Shown: positions 1-8,700, numbered from the stretch's first letter. The stretch: DNA of 64,000 nucleotides from Campylobacter concisus (GCF_015679985.1 NZ_CP049239.1:1178001-1242000), one strand, 5' to 3'. Numbers and translations are program-made. The notes: a model not told the origin generated them from the letters alone.

Positions 1-311
1 ATACCAAATTTAGCAAGGTCGGCGTTTACACCATCAGAGTGAAAGCTCGTAACTACAAGATCAGGCTTTAGCTCGACTATACGCTCTAAATTTGGCTTTG
101 TATAAGTGCCAACGCTCTTTAGCTTTTCCGTCTTATCCTCAGGCCAAATCTTACCAAACTCAAGAGTAGAAATAGCTGCGATCTGATCTTCAGCCTCCAA
201 CATATACATCATCTCAACCACTGCAGGATCGAGCACAACGATATTTTTAGCACTTAGGCTAACACTGCCAAAACCAAGCAAAAATGCAAAAACTAAAAAT
301 AATTTTTTCAT
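1..311 (-). CDS. Iron/heme ABC transporter periplasmic binding protein (3' end cut by window edge)
   Basis: Partial gene of 103 visible residues, running off the left edge. The start ATG at 311 has an AAAGGAG ribosome site. The product begins with a signal peptide (MKKLFLVFAFLLG, then a small-residue cleavage region SLSA) and continues into the N-terminal lobe of a TroA/BtuF-like fold: VVLDPAVVEMMYMLEAEDQI, then a KPNLERIVELKPDLVV segment typical of class III metal-chelate binding proteins. It would deliver substrate to the permease and ATPase encoded just upstream (19 bp gap to the ATPase gene). Heme is the likely substrate only because a HugZ gene is divergently adjacent; ferric siderophore or cobalamin cannot be excluded from the fragment. 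Confidence 0.85.
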   Translation of the reverse strand, partial: MKKLFLVFAFLLGFGSVSLSAKNIVVLDPAVVEMMYMLEAEDQIAAISTLEFGKIWPEDKTEKLKSVGTYTKPNLERIVELKPDLVVTSFHSDGVNADLAKFG

Positions 312-330
312 GAAATCTCCTTTAAAATTA

Positions 331-1098
331 TCATTTTGGTAAAACAAATGGCATATCATTTTTATATATGATATCTGCCTTAAGGCCATAAATTTCATCT
401 AAAATTTCTGGATTATAAAGCTCTCTGACACTCCCTTTGTGAGCTATCACACCACCTTTTAGCATTAAAATTTCATCACATATCAGTGAGGCCAAATTTA
501 GATCATGAAGCACTGCTATGGTGACTAAATTTAGCTCACGAGTAAGATGCGAGCAAAGCTTTAACACCTCTATAGCATGGCTTAGATCAAGGGCTGATGT
601 AGGCTCATCAAGAAGTAAAACTTTAGGCTCACTAACTATTGCACGAGCAAGCAAAGCTCTAGCAAATTCGCCACCACTTAGTGAGTTTGCCACTCGGTCT
701 TTAAATTTAGCGAGCCCAAAAGTCTGCAAAGCCTCATCAACTAGGGCAATGTCGTGAGAGCTATAACCGCTAAAAGAGCTTTTTAGATGAGCATATCTAC
801 CCATCAAAACAAGCTCAAAAACGCTTAATGGCATCGTAAGTGCGCTTTTTTGAGGTACAAAACTAGTCGTTCTCGCAAGCTCTTTTGTGCTGTAGCTTTG
901 TACATCTTTTTCGAAAATTTTGACAATTCCAGCACTTGGAGAAAGTAAATTTAAGATACATTTTAAAAGTGTTGATTTTCCACATCCATTAGAGCCCAAA
1001 AGACCTATAAATTTTCCACTTTTGGCAGTAAAGCTTATATTTTTTAGCACACTTGTTTGCGCATATGAAAAGCTTAAGTTTGAAACTTCTACACTCAA
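331..1098 (-). CDS. ABC transporter ATP-binding protein, FecE/HmuV-type (probably heme)
   Basis: A 255-residue ATPase of the iron-chelate/heme importer family. Walker A is GLLGSNGCGKST near residue 32, the signature is SLSGGE, Walker B is VLLLDEPTSALDL and the switch His is in AVLHDLNLA. Its length is normal for the family. Its start overlaps the permease stop by 4 bp (ATGA), so the two are translationally coupled, and the binding-protein gene follows. It energises import through the permease. Heme as substrate is inferred from the divergent HugZ gene and from the resemblance to the chuZ/chuBCD arrangement of C. jejuni. Confidence 0.92.
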   Translation of the reverse strand: MSVEVSNLSFSYAQTSVLKNISFTAKSGKFIGLLGSNGCGKSTLLKCILNLLSPSAGIVKIFEKDVQSYSTKELARTTSFVPQKSALTMPLSVFELVLMGRYAHLKSSFSGYSSHDIALVDEALQTFGLAKFKDRVANSLSGGEFARALLARAIVSEPKVLLLDEPTSALDLSHAIEVLKLCSHLTRELNLVTIAVLHDLNLASLICDEILMLKGGVIAHKGSVRELYNPEILDEIYGLKADIIYKNDMPFVLPK

Positions 1099-2078
1099 TG
1101 CACACTCCTTTTTAGATAAAGCGCTAAAAATAGGAAAAATGGCGCTCCAAAAAACGCACTAATAACGCCAACTGGCACTTCAACCGGGCTTAAAACACTC
1201 TTCCCCACTACGTCACAAGCTAGCAAAAACGCTCCTCCTCCAAGAGTAGAAAGCGGCAGTAAAATAGCGTTGTTTGAGGTATTTAAAAGCATTCTAAAAG
1301 AGTGTGGAATGATAAGCCCAACAAAGCCTATCATGCCGGTAAATGCGACTGAAAAAGCGACCGTGAGCGAAGCTATGACAAGCAGACGCTTTTTAAGTGC
1401 ATCGACATCTATACCAAGGCTTTTTGCCTCGTCTTCCCCGCTTAAAAGTATCGTTAACTCAAAGCGTTTTAGATAAAAATATATCATGCAAAAGATAAGC
1501 GGAACAGCGATGATACCGACCTTTTGCCATGAAGCAGAACCTAAATATCCCATCATCCATGCCACTATCTTAAAACTATCTTCACCAATAAGATATGTCG
1601 CAAAACTCGTAAATGCCCCTAGAAATGATGAAAAAGCAATACCAATTATAAGAAGTGTAGCAATAGAGCGACTACGGTTGTAAACTCCAAAAATAGCAAG
1701 GGTAAGCAAGCTAGAAGACAAAAAAGCAAAGATACCATAATAAATTTCAGATATACCAAGAAGATATGCCACTACTGCTCCAAATGTCGCAGATGCGGCT
1801 ATACCGATGATATATGGGTCTGCAAGCGGATTTAAAAAGACACTTTGCGTTACAACGCCTGAGCTTGCCAAAAGCATGCCTATAATCAGAGCCATTACAA
1901 GCCTTGGTAGTCTAATATCAAACAAGATGGTCTCTTTCATCTCGTCTATTTTGTTATTAAATATAAAATTTAAAATCTCACTCATGCTTATGTCAGAACC
2001 GCCTATACTAAGCGAGATAAAAGAGAGCAAAACAATGAGCATAATAAGCAAAACGGCAAGCTTGGTACTACCCTGCAT
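1095..2078 (-). CDS. ABC transporter permease, FecCD family (probably heme)
   Basis: A 327-residue polytopic inner-membrane permease of the FecCD/BtuC family. It has about eight to ten hydrophobic segments and the family motifs RLPRLVMALIIGM, GVVTQSVFLNPLADPYIIG and GFVGLIIPHSFRML. The open frame extends to 2246, but the ATG at 2078 (MQGSTKLAVLL) carries an AAAGGAAA ribosome site and fits family length. The additional 56 residues are lysine- and isoleucine-rich and come from the AT-rich divergent intergenic region. It is the first gene of the permease-ATPase-binding protein operon, facing hugZ across a region with a Fur-like site. In the C. jejuni chu locus a TonB receptor gene lies at this position; none is here. 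Confidence 0.9.
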   Translation of the reverse strand: MQGSTKLAVLLIMLIVLLSFISLSIGGSDISMSEILNFIFNNKIDEMKETILFDIRLPRLVMALIIGMLLASSGVVTQSVFLNPLADPYIIGIAASATFGAVVAYLLGISEIYYGIFAFLSSSLLTLAIFGVYNRSRSIATLLIIGIAFSSFLGAFTSFATYLIGEDSFKIVAWMMGYLGSASWQKVGIIAVPLIFCMIYFYLKRFELTILLSGEDEAKSLGIDVDALKKRLLVIASLTVAFSVAFTGMIGFVGLIIPHSFRMLLNTSNNAILLPLSTLGGGAFLLACDVVGKSVLSPVEVPVGVISAFFGAPFFLFLALYLKRSVH

Positions 2079-2225
2079 AAATTTCCTTTTAATACAAATG
2101 GCTAAAAACAACAAAAAAGCATAAAATAAGCAGAAAATATAATTTTTAAATAAAAGATATAAATTTTCTAAAATATTATTAACTCGTAATTTTAAAAAAA
2201 TAAGCTTAATTCTCGCTTTAAAAAT

Positions 2226-2244
2226 ATTAATGATAATTTTAATC
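2226..2244. promoter_or_regulatory. Putative Fur box between heme importer and hugZ
   Basis: This 19-bp sequence matches the classical Fur consensus GATAATGATAATCATTATC at 14 of 19 positions, including the core AATGATAAT. It sits 20-38 bp upstream of a hugZ -10 candidate TATGAT (2264-2269), where it would cover the -35 region, and within the divergent promoter region of the importer. Iron repression of both directions is the inference. Confidence 0.6.
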
Positions 2245-2308
2245 AATTTTAAGTTTTCTTTAGTATGATTTTGCGATTTTTAATTTTATTTTTATAAGGA
2301 GAACAGTT

Positions 2309-3043
2309 TTGAAACAAAGAGCATTAAACCACATGAATAAGGATCATTTGGATATAGTGATCGAGTTTTGTAAGAAATTTAGCGGCGTAGCTGAGCCTAC
2401 AAATGTCAAAATGACTGATATAAACGAAGATGGTATGGAAATAACATGTGATCAGGCAAAAACATTTGTACCATTTTTAAGCAAAGCAGGTGGAGATGGT
2501 TTTAGAGAGTCGATCATCGAGCTTTATATGAGCATCAAGGGCGATACAAACAGCTCTAGTGTGCAAGGCGGAATGATGAAATTTATAAATAGCTTTAAGA
2601 CTGTTGTGATCTCAAGCATTCTTGACGGACAAGCGGTTTCGTCGTATTCACCTTTCATAAAAGAAAACGATGAGTTTTATATCTGCATATCATCAGTAGC
2701 AGATCACTACCACTCAATAAAACAAAACCCGGATAAAATTTCACTCCTTTTTATTCAGGATGAAAAAGACGCAAAAAGTCTATTTGCTCGTGTAAGAGTA
2801 AGCTTTGAAGCTAAAGCTGAGTTTATGAGCGACAGTGCAAGAGATAAATTTATATCAAAATTTGAGAGCGCCTTTGCAAATGAATCAGCACTTGCATTTA
2901 TTAAAGAGATGAAAGACTTCTATATAGTAAAACTTACCCCAACAAAAGGTAGATATGTAAAAGGCTTTGGCGCAGCATATGACACAGTAGGACTCCAAGT
3001 TGTCGATAGTGGTAGAGTAAACAACCCTCACACTAAAAAATAG
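2309..3043 (+). CDS. hugZ: HugZ/ChuZ-type heme oxygenase
   Basis: A 244-residue protein of the HugZ family: split-barrel flavin-reductase-like fold with a DUF2470-like N-terminal segment (HMNKDHLDIVIEF, residues 8-20). The family binds heme and degrades it to release iron in the cytoplasm. The central part (SYSPFIKENDEFYICISSVA, then KISLLFIQDE) is the pyridoxamine-oxidase-like barrel. A C-terminal NNPH motif lies where the family carries a heme-ligating His. The start is TTG at 2309 with an AAGGAG site 6 bp upstream; the ATG at 2333 is less well placed. Single gene, divergent from the ABC importer, ending at a hairpin. ChuZ of C. jejuni has the same position relative to chuBCD. Confidence 0.9.
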   Translation: MKQRALNHMNKDHLDIVIEFCKKFSGVAEPTNVKMTDINEDGMEITCDQAKTFVPFLSKAGGDGFRESIIELYMSIKGDTNSSSVQGGMMKFINSFKTVVISSILDGQAVSSYSPFIKENDEFYICISSVADHYHSIKQNPDKISLLFIQDEKDAKSLFARVRVSFEAKAEFMSDSARDKFISKFESAFANESALAFIKEMKDFYIVKLTPTKGRYVKGFGAAYDTVGLQVVDSGRVNNPHTKK

Positions 3044-3048
3044 TCACT

Positions 3049-3074
3049 TTTGTAAGACCGTTTGGTCTTACAAA
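3049..3074 (+). terminator. Hairpin terminator after hugZ
   Basis: Perfect 11-bp stem (TTTGTAAGACC / GGTCTTACAAA) with a GTTT loop, 5 bp after the hugZ stop. The downstream T-run is weak, so efficiency is uncertain. Confidence 0.7.
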
Positions 3075-3084
3075 TTTATACCTC

Positions 3085-3210
3085 TTAAAATTTATTTTTT
3101 GCGTTGCTATAAAAATTTAAAAGACACAAGCCGTGATATTTTTGCTTGTTATCATAAAAATGGTTTGGGTTTGCCCGAACTCGAGAAAATCTAGCATCAA
3201 AATTCCTCAA
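3085..3210 (-). other. Doubtful small ORF (41 codons) in the hugZ-flaC gap
   Basis: A TTG-initiated frame reads 41 residues beginning (M)RNFDARFSRVRANPNHFYDN. A second frame from ATG at 3197 (26 residues) has a better-placed GAGGA site. The two frames overlap and only one, if any, can be real. The block also holds a short hairpin (GTTTGGG 3163-3169 with CCCGAAC 3174-3180). It may instead be a dispersed intergenic repeat or an untranslated RNA. I recognise no domain. Confidence 0.2.
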
Positions 3211-3289
3211 TATGCCTATACCTATAATCTAAACTATAAACATATTTCATCCAAACAAGATAGAATCATTATAAAAATTTATTAGAAAC

Positions 3290-3322
3290 TAAAAAAGAAT
3301 TTACCGGTGTAAGACCGGTAAA
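3290..3322 (-). terminator. Rho-independent terminator of flaC
   Basis: Perfect 9-bp stem TTTACCGGT / ACCGGTAAA with a 5-nt loop. On the minus strand it is followed by ATTCTTTTTT. It lies immediately downstream of the flaC stop. Confidence 0.85.
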
Positions 3323-3325
3323 AAT

Positions 3326-4081
3326 TTATTCAGCTAGAAGTTTATCTAGTTTTGCGACCAAGCTCGTAGTATCATGAGCTTTGGCTAAGCTCGCAGCATG
3401 TAGCTTTAAATTTGCTTGTAAATTTTCTTCCAAGCTCTTTGCGATGTCGCTACTATCAAGGTTCTCTACACTATTAGTATTTGCCACACTTCTTGCGGCT
3501 AGAGCATTTATACCTCTAAATACAGCATTTTGTGTTGATCCGATCTCTGAGCGAAGTGAATTTATATTTTTTAAAATTTCACCTGTATTTGAGCCGTCAT
3601 CTTTGACATTTAAAAGAGCATTTGTGCCCAAATTTATATTTTTTGTACTCTCGCCTGTAAAAAATCCAAGCTCAGCATCAAATATGTTTTTGCCGTTAAA
3701 TTTAGCCTCTTTTACGCTATCATTCATAGCATTTCTTAGTGCGTTGATTTCGCCCTTTATGCCTTTTTGTTCATTTGCTGAGAGAGTAGGATTTGTAAGC
3801 TTACTTGAAAGCTCGCCTATTCTATCTGTACTTTTACTTAAATTTAAAAGCATTGAATCAGCGATTTGAAGCATACCGATCATGTCGTTTGCATTTGCCA
3901 AACCTTCGTTCAAGACATTTGTTTGCGAAAGCAAACTCTCTGCGATTTGTAAATTTGCACCTGAAGCTTTGATCTCGCTGTTTGCAGAGATAGCATTTAG
4001 CGCTTTCTTCTCGCTATTTTTTGCTTGATCTAAATAATAGTTTCCTGAAGCCTGGTTTGCAGTATAAGTTCCTAACTTCAT
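3326..4081 (-). CDS. flaC: FlaC-like secreted flagellin-family protein
   Basis: A 251-residue protein with flagellin D0/D1-type termini and no D2/D3 variable region. The N-terminal half has the flagellin-like LQIAESLLSQ and GMLQIADSMLLNLS heptads, then FNGKNIFD; the C-terminal helix ends KLDKLLAE. Length and architecture match FlaC of C. jejuni (249 residues), which is secreted by the flagellar export apparatus rather than built into the filament and affects host cells. The ATG at 4081 has an AAAAAGGAGT site. It is preceded by hisD in the same direction but with an 84-bp gap, and ends at its own terminator. I saw no clear sigma-28 promoter upstream. Confidence 0.85.
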   Translation of the reverse strand: MKLGTYTANQASGNYYLDQAKNSEKKALNAISANSEIKASGANLQIAESLLSQTNVLNEGLANANDMIGMLQIADSMLLNLSKSTDRIGELSSKLTNPTLSANEQKGIKGEINALRNAMNDSVKEAKFNGKNIFDAELGFFTGESTKNINLGTNALLNVKDDGSNTGEILKNINSLRSEIGSTQNAVFRGINALAARSVANTNSVENLDSSDIAKSLEENLQANLKLHAASLAKAHDTTSLVAKLDKLLAE

Positions 4082-4165
4082 AACAACTCCTTTTTAATAA
4101 TTCGCTATGGATTCTACTATAAATTCTATAAAAAGTTGCAAAATCTCTATAAAATCCATTTTTCT

Positions 4166-5458
4166 TTACTCTTCTAGCCTCACTGCAACTGATTTTTTAT
4201 GAGCGGTTAGTCCCTCAGCTTCAGCTAGCTGCATGCATGATTTGCCAAGATGCATGATACCTTTTCTACTCACTGAAATGATCGAACTTCGCTTCATGAA
4301 ATTTTCAACTCCAAGCGGTGAGTAAAATCTCGCACTTCCGCCAGTTGGCAATGTGTGATTTGGTCCAGCGATATAATCTCCCATCGCTTCAGGCGTAAAG
4401 TGTCCAAAAAATATAGCGCCCGCATGAGTCACATCATAAATATAACTTAAAGCATCGTTTGTAGCGATCTCTAGGTGCTCAACAGCAAGCTCATTCATGA
4501 GAGCAAAACACTCTTTTAAATCTCTTGCCACTATTATTGCAGCTTTATTTCTTATGCTTGCACTTGCGATCTGCTCACGTTTTAGTGTCTTTAGCTCATC
4601 TTCAATGTGTCTTTGCACAGCCCTTGCAAAAGCCTCTACCGGTGTTATCAAAAAGGCACTTGCGATCTCGTCGTGCTCGGCTTGTGAGAGCATATCGATA
4701 GCTATGTGGCGAGAATCGGCACTATCATCAGCGATGACACCTATCTCGCTTGGGCCAGCGATCATATCGATATTTACGTCACCATAAACTAGCTTTTTAG
4801 CAGTCGCTACGTAGATATTGCCAGGTCCTGTGATGACATCTACTTTTGGCACCGTTTCGGTTCCGTATGCCATCGCCGCAATGGCACTTGCACCGCCTAC
4901 TTTAAAGGCTGTCTTTATGCCACAAAGGTGCATTGCCGCAAGAAGCAAGGTATTTACCTTACCATTTGGCGCTGGAGTGCACACTACAATCTCTTTTACG
5001 CCGGCTACGATCGCTGGGATTGCATTCATAAGAAGTGAGCTAGGATAAGCTGCTTTACCACCTGGGATATAAAGGCCAGCGCGGTCAACCGCTGTGTATT
5101 TTGCGCCAAGCAAGATGTCATGCTCATCTTTATATGTCCAGTCACTTGGTTTTGTGCGTTCATGATAGCTTTTTATCCTATCATGAGCTAATTTTAAAGC
5201 TACTCTTAGGGCGTTATCTAGCGAATTATAGGCAGCCTCCATCTCTTTTACGTCGATTATTATGTCGCTTTTACTTGTAACGCTAAATTTATCAAATTTA
5301 GCTATCTGCGCAAAAAGTGCACTATCGCCATCTTTTCTTATCTCATTTATTATGCCTGCAACTACTGGCATTACAGCACTCATGTCATTATCACTTCGTT
5401 TAACCAGCTGTAAAAATTTACTCTCAAAATCAGCGTCACTACTATGAAAAAATTTCAT
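4166..5458 (-). CDS. hisD: Histidinol dehydrogenase
   Basis: A 430-residue enzyme of normal length that oxidises L-histidinol to histidine in two NAD-dependent steps (last steps of histidine synthesis, cytoplasm). Visible signatures are the NAD-binding region VDVITGPGNIYVATAKK, the family motif IDMIAGPSEIGVIAD, the zinc-ligand region SQAEHDE, and NELAVEHLEI. It overlaps the stop of the upstream PLP-enzyme gene by 4 bp (ATGA). No other his gene is in the window, so the pathway is scattered in this genome. Confidence 0.97.
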   Translation of the reverse strand: MKFFHSSDADFESKFLQLVKRSDNDMSAVMPVVAGIINEIRKDGDSALFAQIAKFDKFSVTSKSDIIIDVKEMEAAYNSLDNALRVALKLAHDRIKSYHERTKPSDWTYKDEHDILLGAKYTAVDRAGLYIPGGKAAYPSSLLMNAIPAIVAGVKEIVVCTPAPNGKVNTLLLAAMHLCGIKTAFKVGGASAIAAMAYGTETVPKVDVITGPGNIYVATAKKLVYGDVNIDMIAGPSEIGVIADDSADSRHIAIDMLSQAEHDEIASAFLITPVEAFARAVQRHIEDELKTLKREQIASASIRNKAAIIVARDLKECFALMNELAVEHLEIATNDALSYIYDVTHAGAIFFGHFTPEAMGDYIAGPNHTLPTGGSARFYSPLGVENFMKRSSIISVSRKGIMHLGKSCMQLAEAEGLTAHKKSVAVRLEE

Positions 5459-6306
5459 TTATGCTCCTTTAATTTTAATTTTCTATCATATCTTTGTCTT
5501 TGTGTAATGTTACCTAAAATTCCGCCCTGGTGGATATATAAAATTTCAGCTCCAAGCTTATCTAAATTTGCAAAAAGCGTGATAAAGCCAACAGGGTCAT
5601 ACACTAGGTCAAATTCCACGCCGCTTTTGCACACTTCAAGCCAAATTTCATAAAGCTCTTGGTATAAATTCCCAAAATGATACTTCCTTGGTGGATTTAA
5701 AATTTGCACTTTACTATTTTTGTCTAGCTCATAAATTTGCTTTTTTAGATAGTCGCCATCCCCCACGCAAGGAGTTGTAAAAACCCTAAGATCGGTATGC
5801 TTTGCCAGGTAGCAAGCGCTAGTGCCTGTACCAGAAGGCAAAAAAATATCAGGCTTTATGCCGCTTTTTTTGCTCCACTCATTTATCTCGCGTGCTTGCG
5901 TGATAAAGCCAAACTCAGCCTCGCTCTGCGCCACGCCCTCATTTATAAAGAGCGCATTTTGGCTTCTAGCTAGATCTTTAACAAATTTCTCGCGTTCCTC
6001 TTTCACAAAAATTTCCATGCCATTTTCAAGTGCAAATTTGAAATTTCCAACCGGATTTTGCTTTAAATTTGAGCTTAGATGAGAGACGACGTAGTAAAAT
6101 TTAAGTCCCTTTATCTTAGCAAAAAGGCTTAGACTATACATCGCATTTGACTGGCTTGAGCCGTAAGATACAATGGCTTTGATGCCACCTAGATCAGCGT
6201 TTAAAAAATACTCTAGCTTTCTTGCTTTGTTGCCATTAAACTCGCCTAGCAGATCATCTCTTAAAAGCCAAAATTCTCGCCCTCTTAAGCAAATTTTATC
6301 AATCAC
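5455..6306 (-). CDS. PLP-dependent enzyme, ACC deaminase/D-cysteine desulfhydrase family
   Basis: A 283-residue fold-type II PLP enzyme. The PLP lysine lies in the motif FNGNKARKLEYF (Lys27), followed by a cofactor-phosphate/Ser motif SYGSSQSNAM and a glycine loop PSGTGTSA. The family (about 325 residues) includes D-cysteine desulfhydrases and 1-aminocyclopropane-1-carboxylate deaminases; this member is short, with an abbreviated N-terminus. The exact substrate cannot be read from sequence. Start ATG at 6306 overlaps the stop of the OmpA-like gene by 8 bp, and its stop overlaps hisD by 4 bp, so it is cotranslated with both. Confidence 0.8.
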   Translation of the reverse strand: MIDKICLRGREFWLLRDDLLGEFNGNKARKLEYFLNADLGGIKAIVSYGSSQSNAMYSLSLFAKIKGLKFYYVVSHLSSNLKQNPVGNFKFALENGMEIFVKEEREKFVKDLARSQNALFINEGVAQSEAEFGFITQAREINEWSKKSGIKPDIFLPSGTGTSACYLAKHTDLRVFTTPCVGDGDYLKKQIYELDKNSKVQILNPPRKYHFGNLYQELYEIWLEVCKSGVEFDLVYDPVGFITLFANLDKLGAEILYIHQGGILGNITQRQRYDRKLKLKEHK

Positions 6307-7390
6307 TCTTAAACTCCAAAAATTTCTCTATCTCGTTGATAGCCTCTTTATTTGAGAGTGAAAATTTGATCTCTATGCGTCTTGAAGCGTTCTTGTCCTC
6401 GGCTCCGTCTTTAAAAACTAGCTCGTTGTAGCTTCGGCCACTTGCAACAAGCAGCTTTCTAAGTCGAGTATCGTCACTAAATGAATTTATAAATTCCATC
6501 ACCGCGTAAGCTCTTTTTTGTGAAAGCTCTAGGTTATAAATATAGCTTCCATCGCTATCTGCAAAGCCTTCGATTATGATTTGATCAATGTTTGAGGAGA
6601 TCTCTTTATCATTTAAAAGCACGTCGAAATATTTACTAAGCGTGGCCTTTAACTCCTCTTTGACCCCTTCTTTTAAGACTGCACTGCCTTTATCAAAAAG
6701 TACTGAGGAGCTAAGCTTTAACGCACCCGAGTTTGGATCGATCTCGATGCTTGAGCCTAGCCTATCCTTTAGGGCTGAGATCACTTTTACTCTGATGCCG
6801 GTTAAATTTTTTACCCTGTCACGAGTGACGTTTAGATCCCTTAAAAGCTCGTCATATCTAGCCTCTCTTTGGCTCACTTGCTCAAGCAAAAAGGCGATCT
6901 TGGCTAAATTTTTCTCACTGCTTTCGTTTGCGTCGCTAAGCGCTCTATCTTTTGATGAAATTTCATCATTTAGCACGATCATCTTTTGATTGAGATCAAA
7001 AATGCTGGCATTTAGCTCTTTTATGCTCGCATTTGCATCTTTGTTTTCATTTATTAGCTGAGCTAGCTTTTCTTTTAGAGCGTCTATTTGGATAACAAAA
7101 ATTTCATTTGATTTTTTCAAATTTATATTTTCGTCGCTTATCTTTGAAAGCTCTCTTTTTAGGGCGTCATTTAGCTCTTCAAGGGTGAAATTTCTACCCT
7201 GGGCGTCTTTTAAATTTGCCAGTGCTGCGATGATGGCTTGCTCTTTATTTTCAAGGGTGTTTTGAGTTAGGACGTATTTTACGACGACAGCACCGATAAG
7301 TAGCATAAAAACAAAGAGCAGACCCGCCATCAAGTCCGCGTACGAAACCCAAAAGCTCGATTGATCCTCGTTATTTTTGTTTATTTTCAT
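6299..7390 (-). CDS. MotB/OmpA-family membrane protein (partner of MotA-like protein)
   Basis: A 363-residue protein with a single N-terminal membrane segment containing the MotB-type Asp (SSFWVSYADLMAGLLFVFML), a long alpha-helical coiled-coil region (about 45-200), and a C-terminal OmpA peptidoglycan-binding domain (VLFDKGSAVL, IIIEGFADSDG, NLELSQKRAYAV, NASRRIEIKF). It should form the peptidoglycan-anchored half of a proton-driven unit with the MotA/ExbB-like product of the upstream gene, whose stop it overlaps by 4 bp. C. jejuni has the same pair beside fba (Cj0598-Cj0599). Function unknown; not the flagellar motB by context. Confidence 0.85.
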   Translation of the reverse strand: MKINKNNEDQSSFWVSYADLMAGLLFVFMLLIGAVVVKYVLTQNTLENKEQAIIAALANLKDAQGRNFTLEELNDALKRELSKISDENINLKKSNEIFVIQIDALKEKLAQLINENKDANASIKELNASIFDLNQKMIVLNDEISSKDRALSDANESSEKNLAKIAFLLEQVSQREARYDELLRDLNVTRDRVKNLTGIRVKVISALKDRLGSSIEIDPNSGALKLSSSVLFDKGSAVLKEGVKEELKATLSKYFDVLLNDKEISSNIDQIIIEGFADSDGSYIYNLELSQKRAYAVMEFINSFSDDTRLRKLLVASGRSYNELVFKDGAEDKNASRRIEIKFSLSNKEAINEIEKFLEFKSD

Positions 7391-8700
7391 TGCACTAGAT
7401 TTTCGATTTTTTCTATTACAGAATTTGCTTCTTTATCGATCTCGTCTATGTTTTTCTTAAGCTCAGCTATGAGGCTCTCGCGCTCTTTTTCACGCTCCAA
7501 GCTCCTGCCCTCTTGCTCATATGCGGCTTTAAATATCGTCGCACTCTCCACGAGCGAGGCTCTAAATTCCTTTAGTGCGTCGTTTTGCTCTTTCATAAGT
7601 GAGTAAGAAAATTCTCTTAAAACCTTGTCAAAGCCCTTGATAGTCTGCTCAAATTTAAGCTGGCTCTCTTTTGTGGCGTTTAAATTTCTACTAAAAATTT
7701 CGCCAAGTTTTGCATGCTCGGTTAAAATTTTAATCTCCATATCTTTAAAGGTGTTAGAGAACGCGCTTACTGCCTTTAACATATCAGAGTGGATTTTTAC
7801 AAATTCATCTTGTTTTAGGCTAGCTTCATTTAGCATTTTTAAATTTGCGCTAAGCTCTGCCTTGCTTTGATTTATGATATTTTTCTCTATTTCACAAAGC
7901 TCTTTTAGTTTGTCAAATTTTTCATTTACCTGATCGTTTAAATTTCTTAAAAATTTATCATCAAGCACCATTTTAAAGGCGTCGTGACTATCTTTAAAGT
8001 AGCTAACAGAGGCTTTCATGAAATTTGCATTTAGCTCATTGTCCTGCCAGAAAAACTCACGGCTTAGCTCTTTTTGCTCGCTGTAAAATTTCTCAAATTT
8101 ACTAATGCCGATCTTTTCAAAAAACATCCACCAAAGCGCTAAAAATATGCCATATATCGATACATAAAATGCCGTAGCCACGCCGTTTAGCAGTATAGAA
8201 ATCTCTTTTTCTAGGCCGTTTGCGGTGCTTGAGCTAAAGCTTGGCATAGAAATAGCGATACTGATAAATGTACCCAAAATTCCAAGCATAGGAAAAACTA
8301 CTTGGCCGATGTTTGCGAGGTTGTCATTTCTAAAATTTCTTGTATAGCTCTCGAAAAAATCTTCAAATTTAGCGTTTGCCTTTTTGACATTTGAAATTTC
8401 AAAAAGGTGAGCGATGATAAATTCTTTTAGCCTTATCTTGTAGTCTTTGGCATTTGCTAAGAAATTTGAGTAAGCGACCAAAGCACTGTGGCGAGAAAAT
8501 ACAAAAGCGACAAAGAGTATAGCGCCCATCATCACGATGGTGTGAAGCTTCATCTGAAAATTTATAACGCCAAGATACGCTAGTATCGCCAAGATGTAGA
8601 TAGCTAAAGGGATAAAGATAACTTTAAAAAAGACAAAGAAAGAGTGAGCTTGGCGCTCTTTTGGCACGCTTAGCTCACTAAAATCATTTTGATTTTGCAT
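7387..8700 (-). CDS. MotA/TolQ/ExbB-family proton-channel protein with long coiled-coil tail
   Basis: A 437-residue protein. Two hydrophobic segments lie at about 25-70. A MotA/ExbB core follows at about 125-200, with VFPMLGILGTFISIAISM and a second segment ending ALWWMFF. From about 200 to the end it is a charged helical tail. Family knowledge: such channels couple proton flow to torque or force through a MotB/TolR-type partner, encoded here immediately downstream with a 4-bp overlap. The long tail resembles ZorA of the Zorya defence system in layout, but no zorC/D/E is near. It is 4 bp from fba. Start ATG at 8700. Confidence 0.82.
   Translation of the reverse strand: MQNQNDFSELSVPKERQAHSFFVFFKVIFIPLAIYILAILAYLGVINFQMKLHTIVMMGAILFVAFVFSRHSALVAYSNFLANAKDYKIRLKEFIIAHLFEISNVKKANAKFEDFFESYTRNFRNDNLANIGQVVFPMLGILGTFISIAISMPSFSSSTANGLEKEISILLNGVATAFYVSIYGIFLALWWMFFEKIGISKFEKFYSEQKELSREFFWQDNELNANFMKASVSYFKDSHDAFKMVLDDKFLRNLNDQVNEKFDKLKELCEIEKNIINQSKAELSANLKMLNEASLKQDEFVKIHSDMLKAVSAFSNTFKDMEIKILTEHAKLGEIFSRNLNATKESQLKFEQTIKGFDKVLREFSYSLMKEQNDALKEFRASLVESATIFKAAYEQEGRSLEREKERESLIAELKKNIDEIDKEANSVIEKIENLVQ

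Noticed and set aside
6299-8700. Zorya anti-phage system (ZorA/ZorB-like pair)
   Set aside because: No zorC, zorD or zorE nearby; neighbours are metabolic genes, and the pair with fba matches a conserved C. jejuni block.
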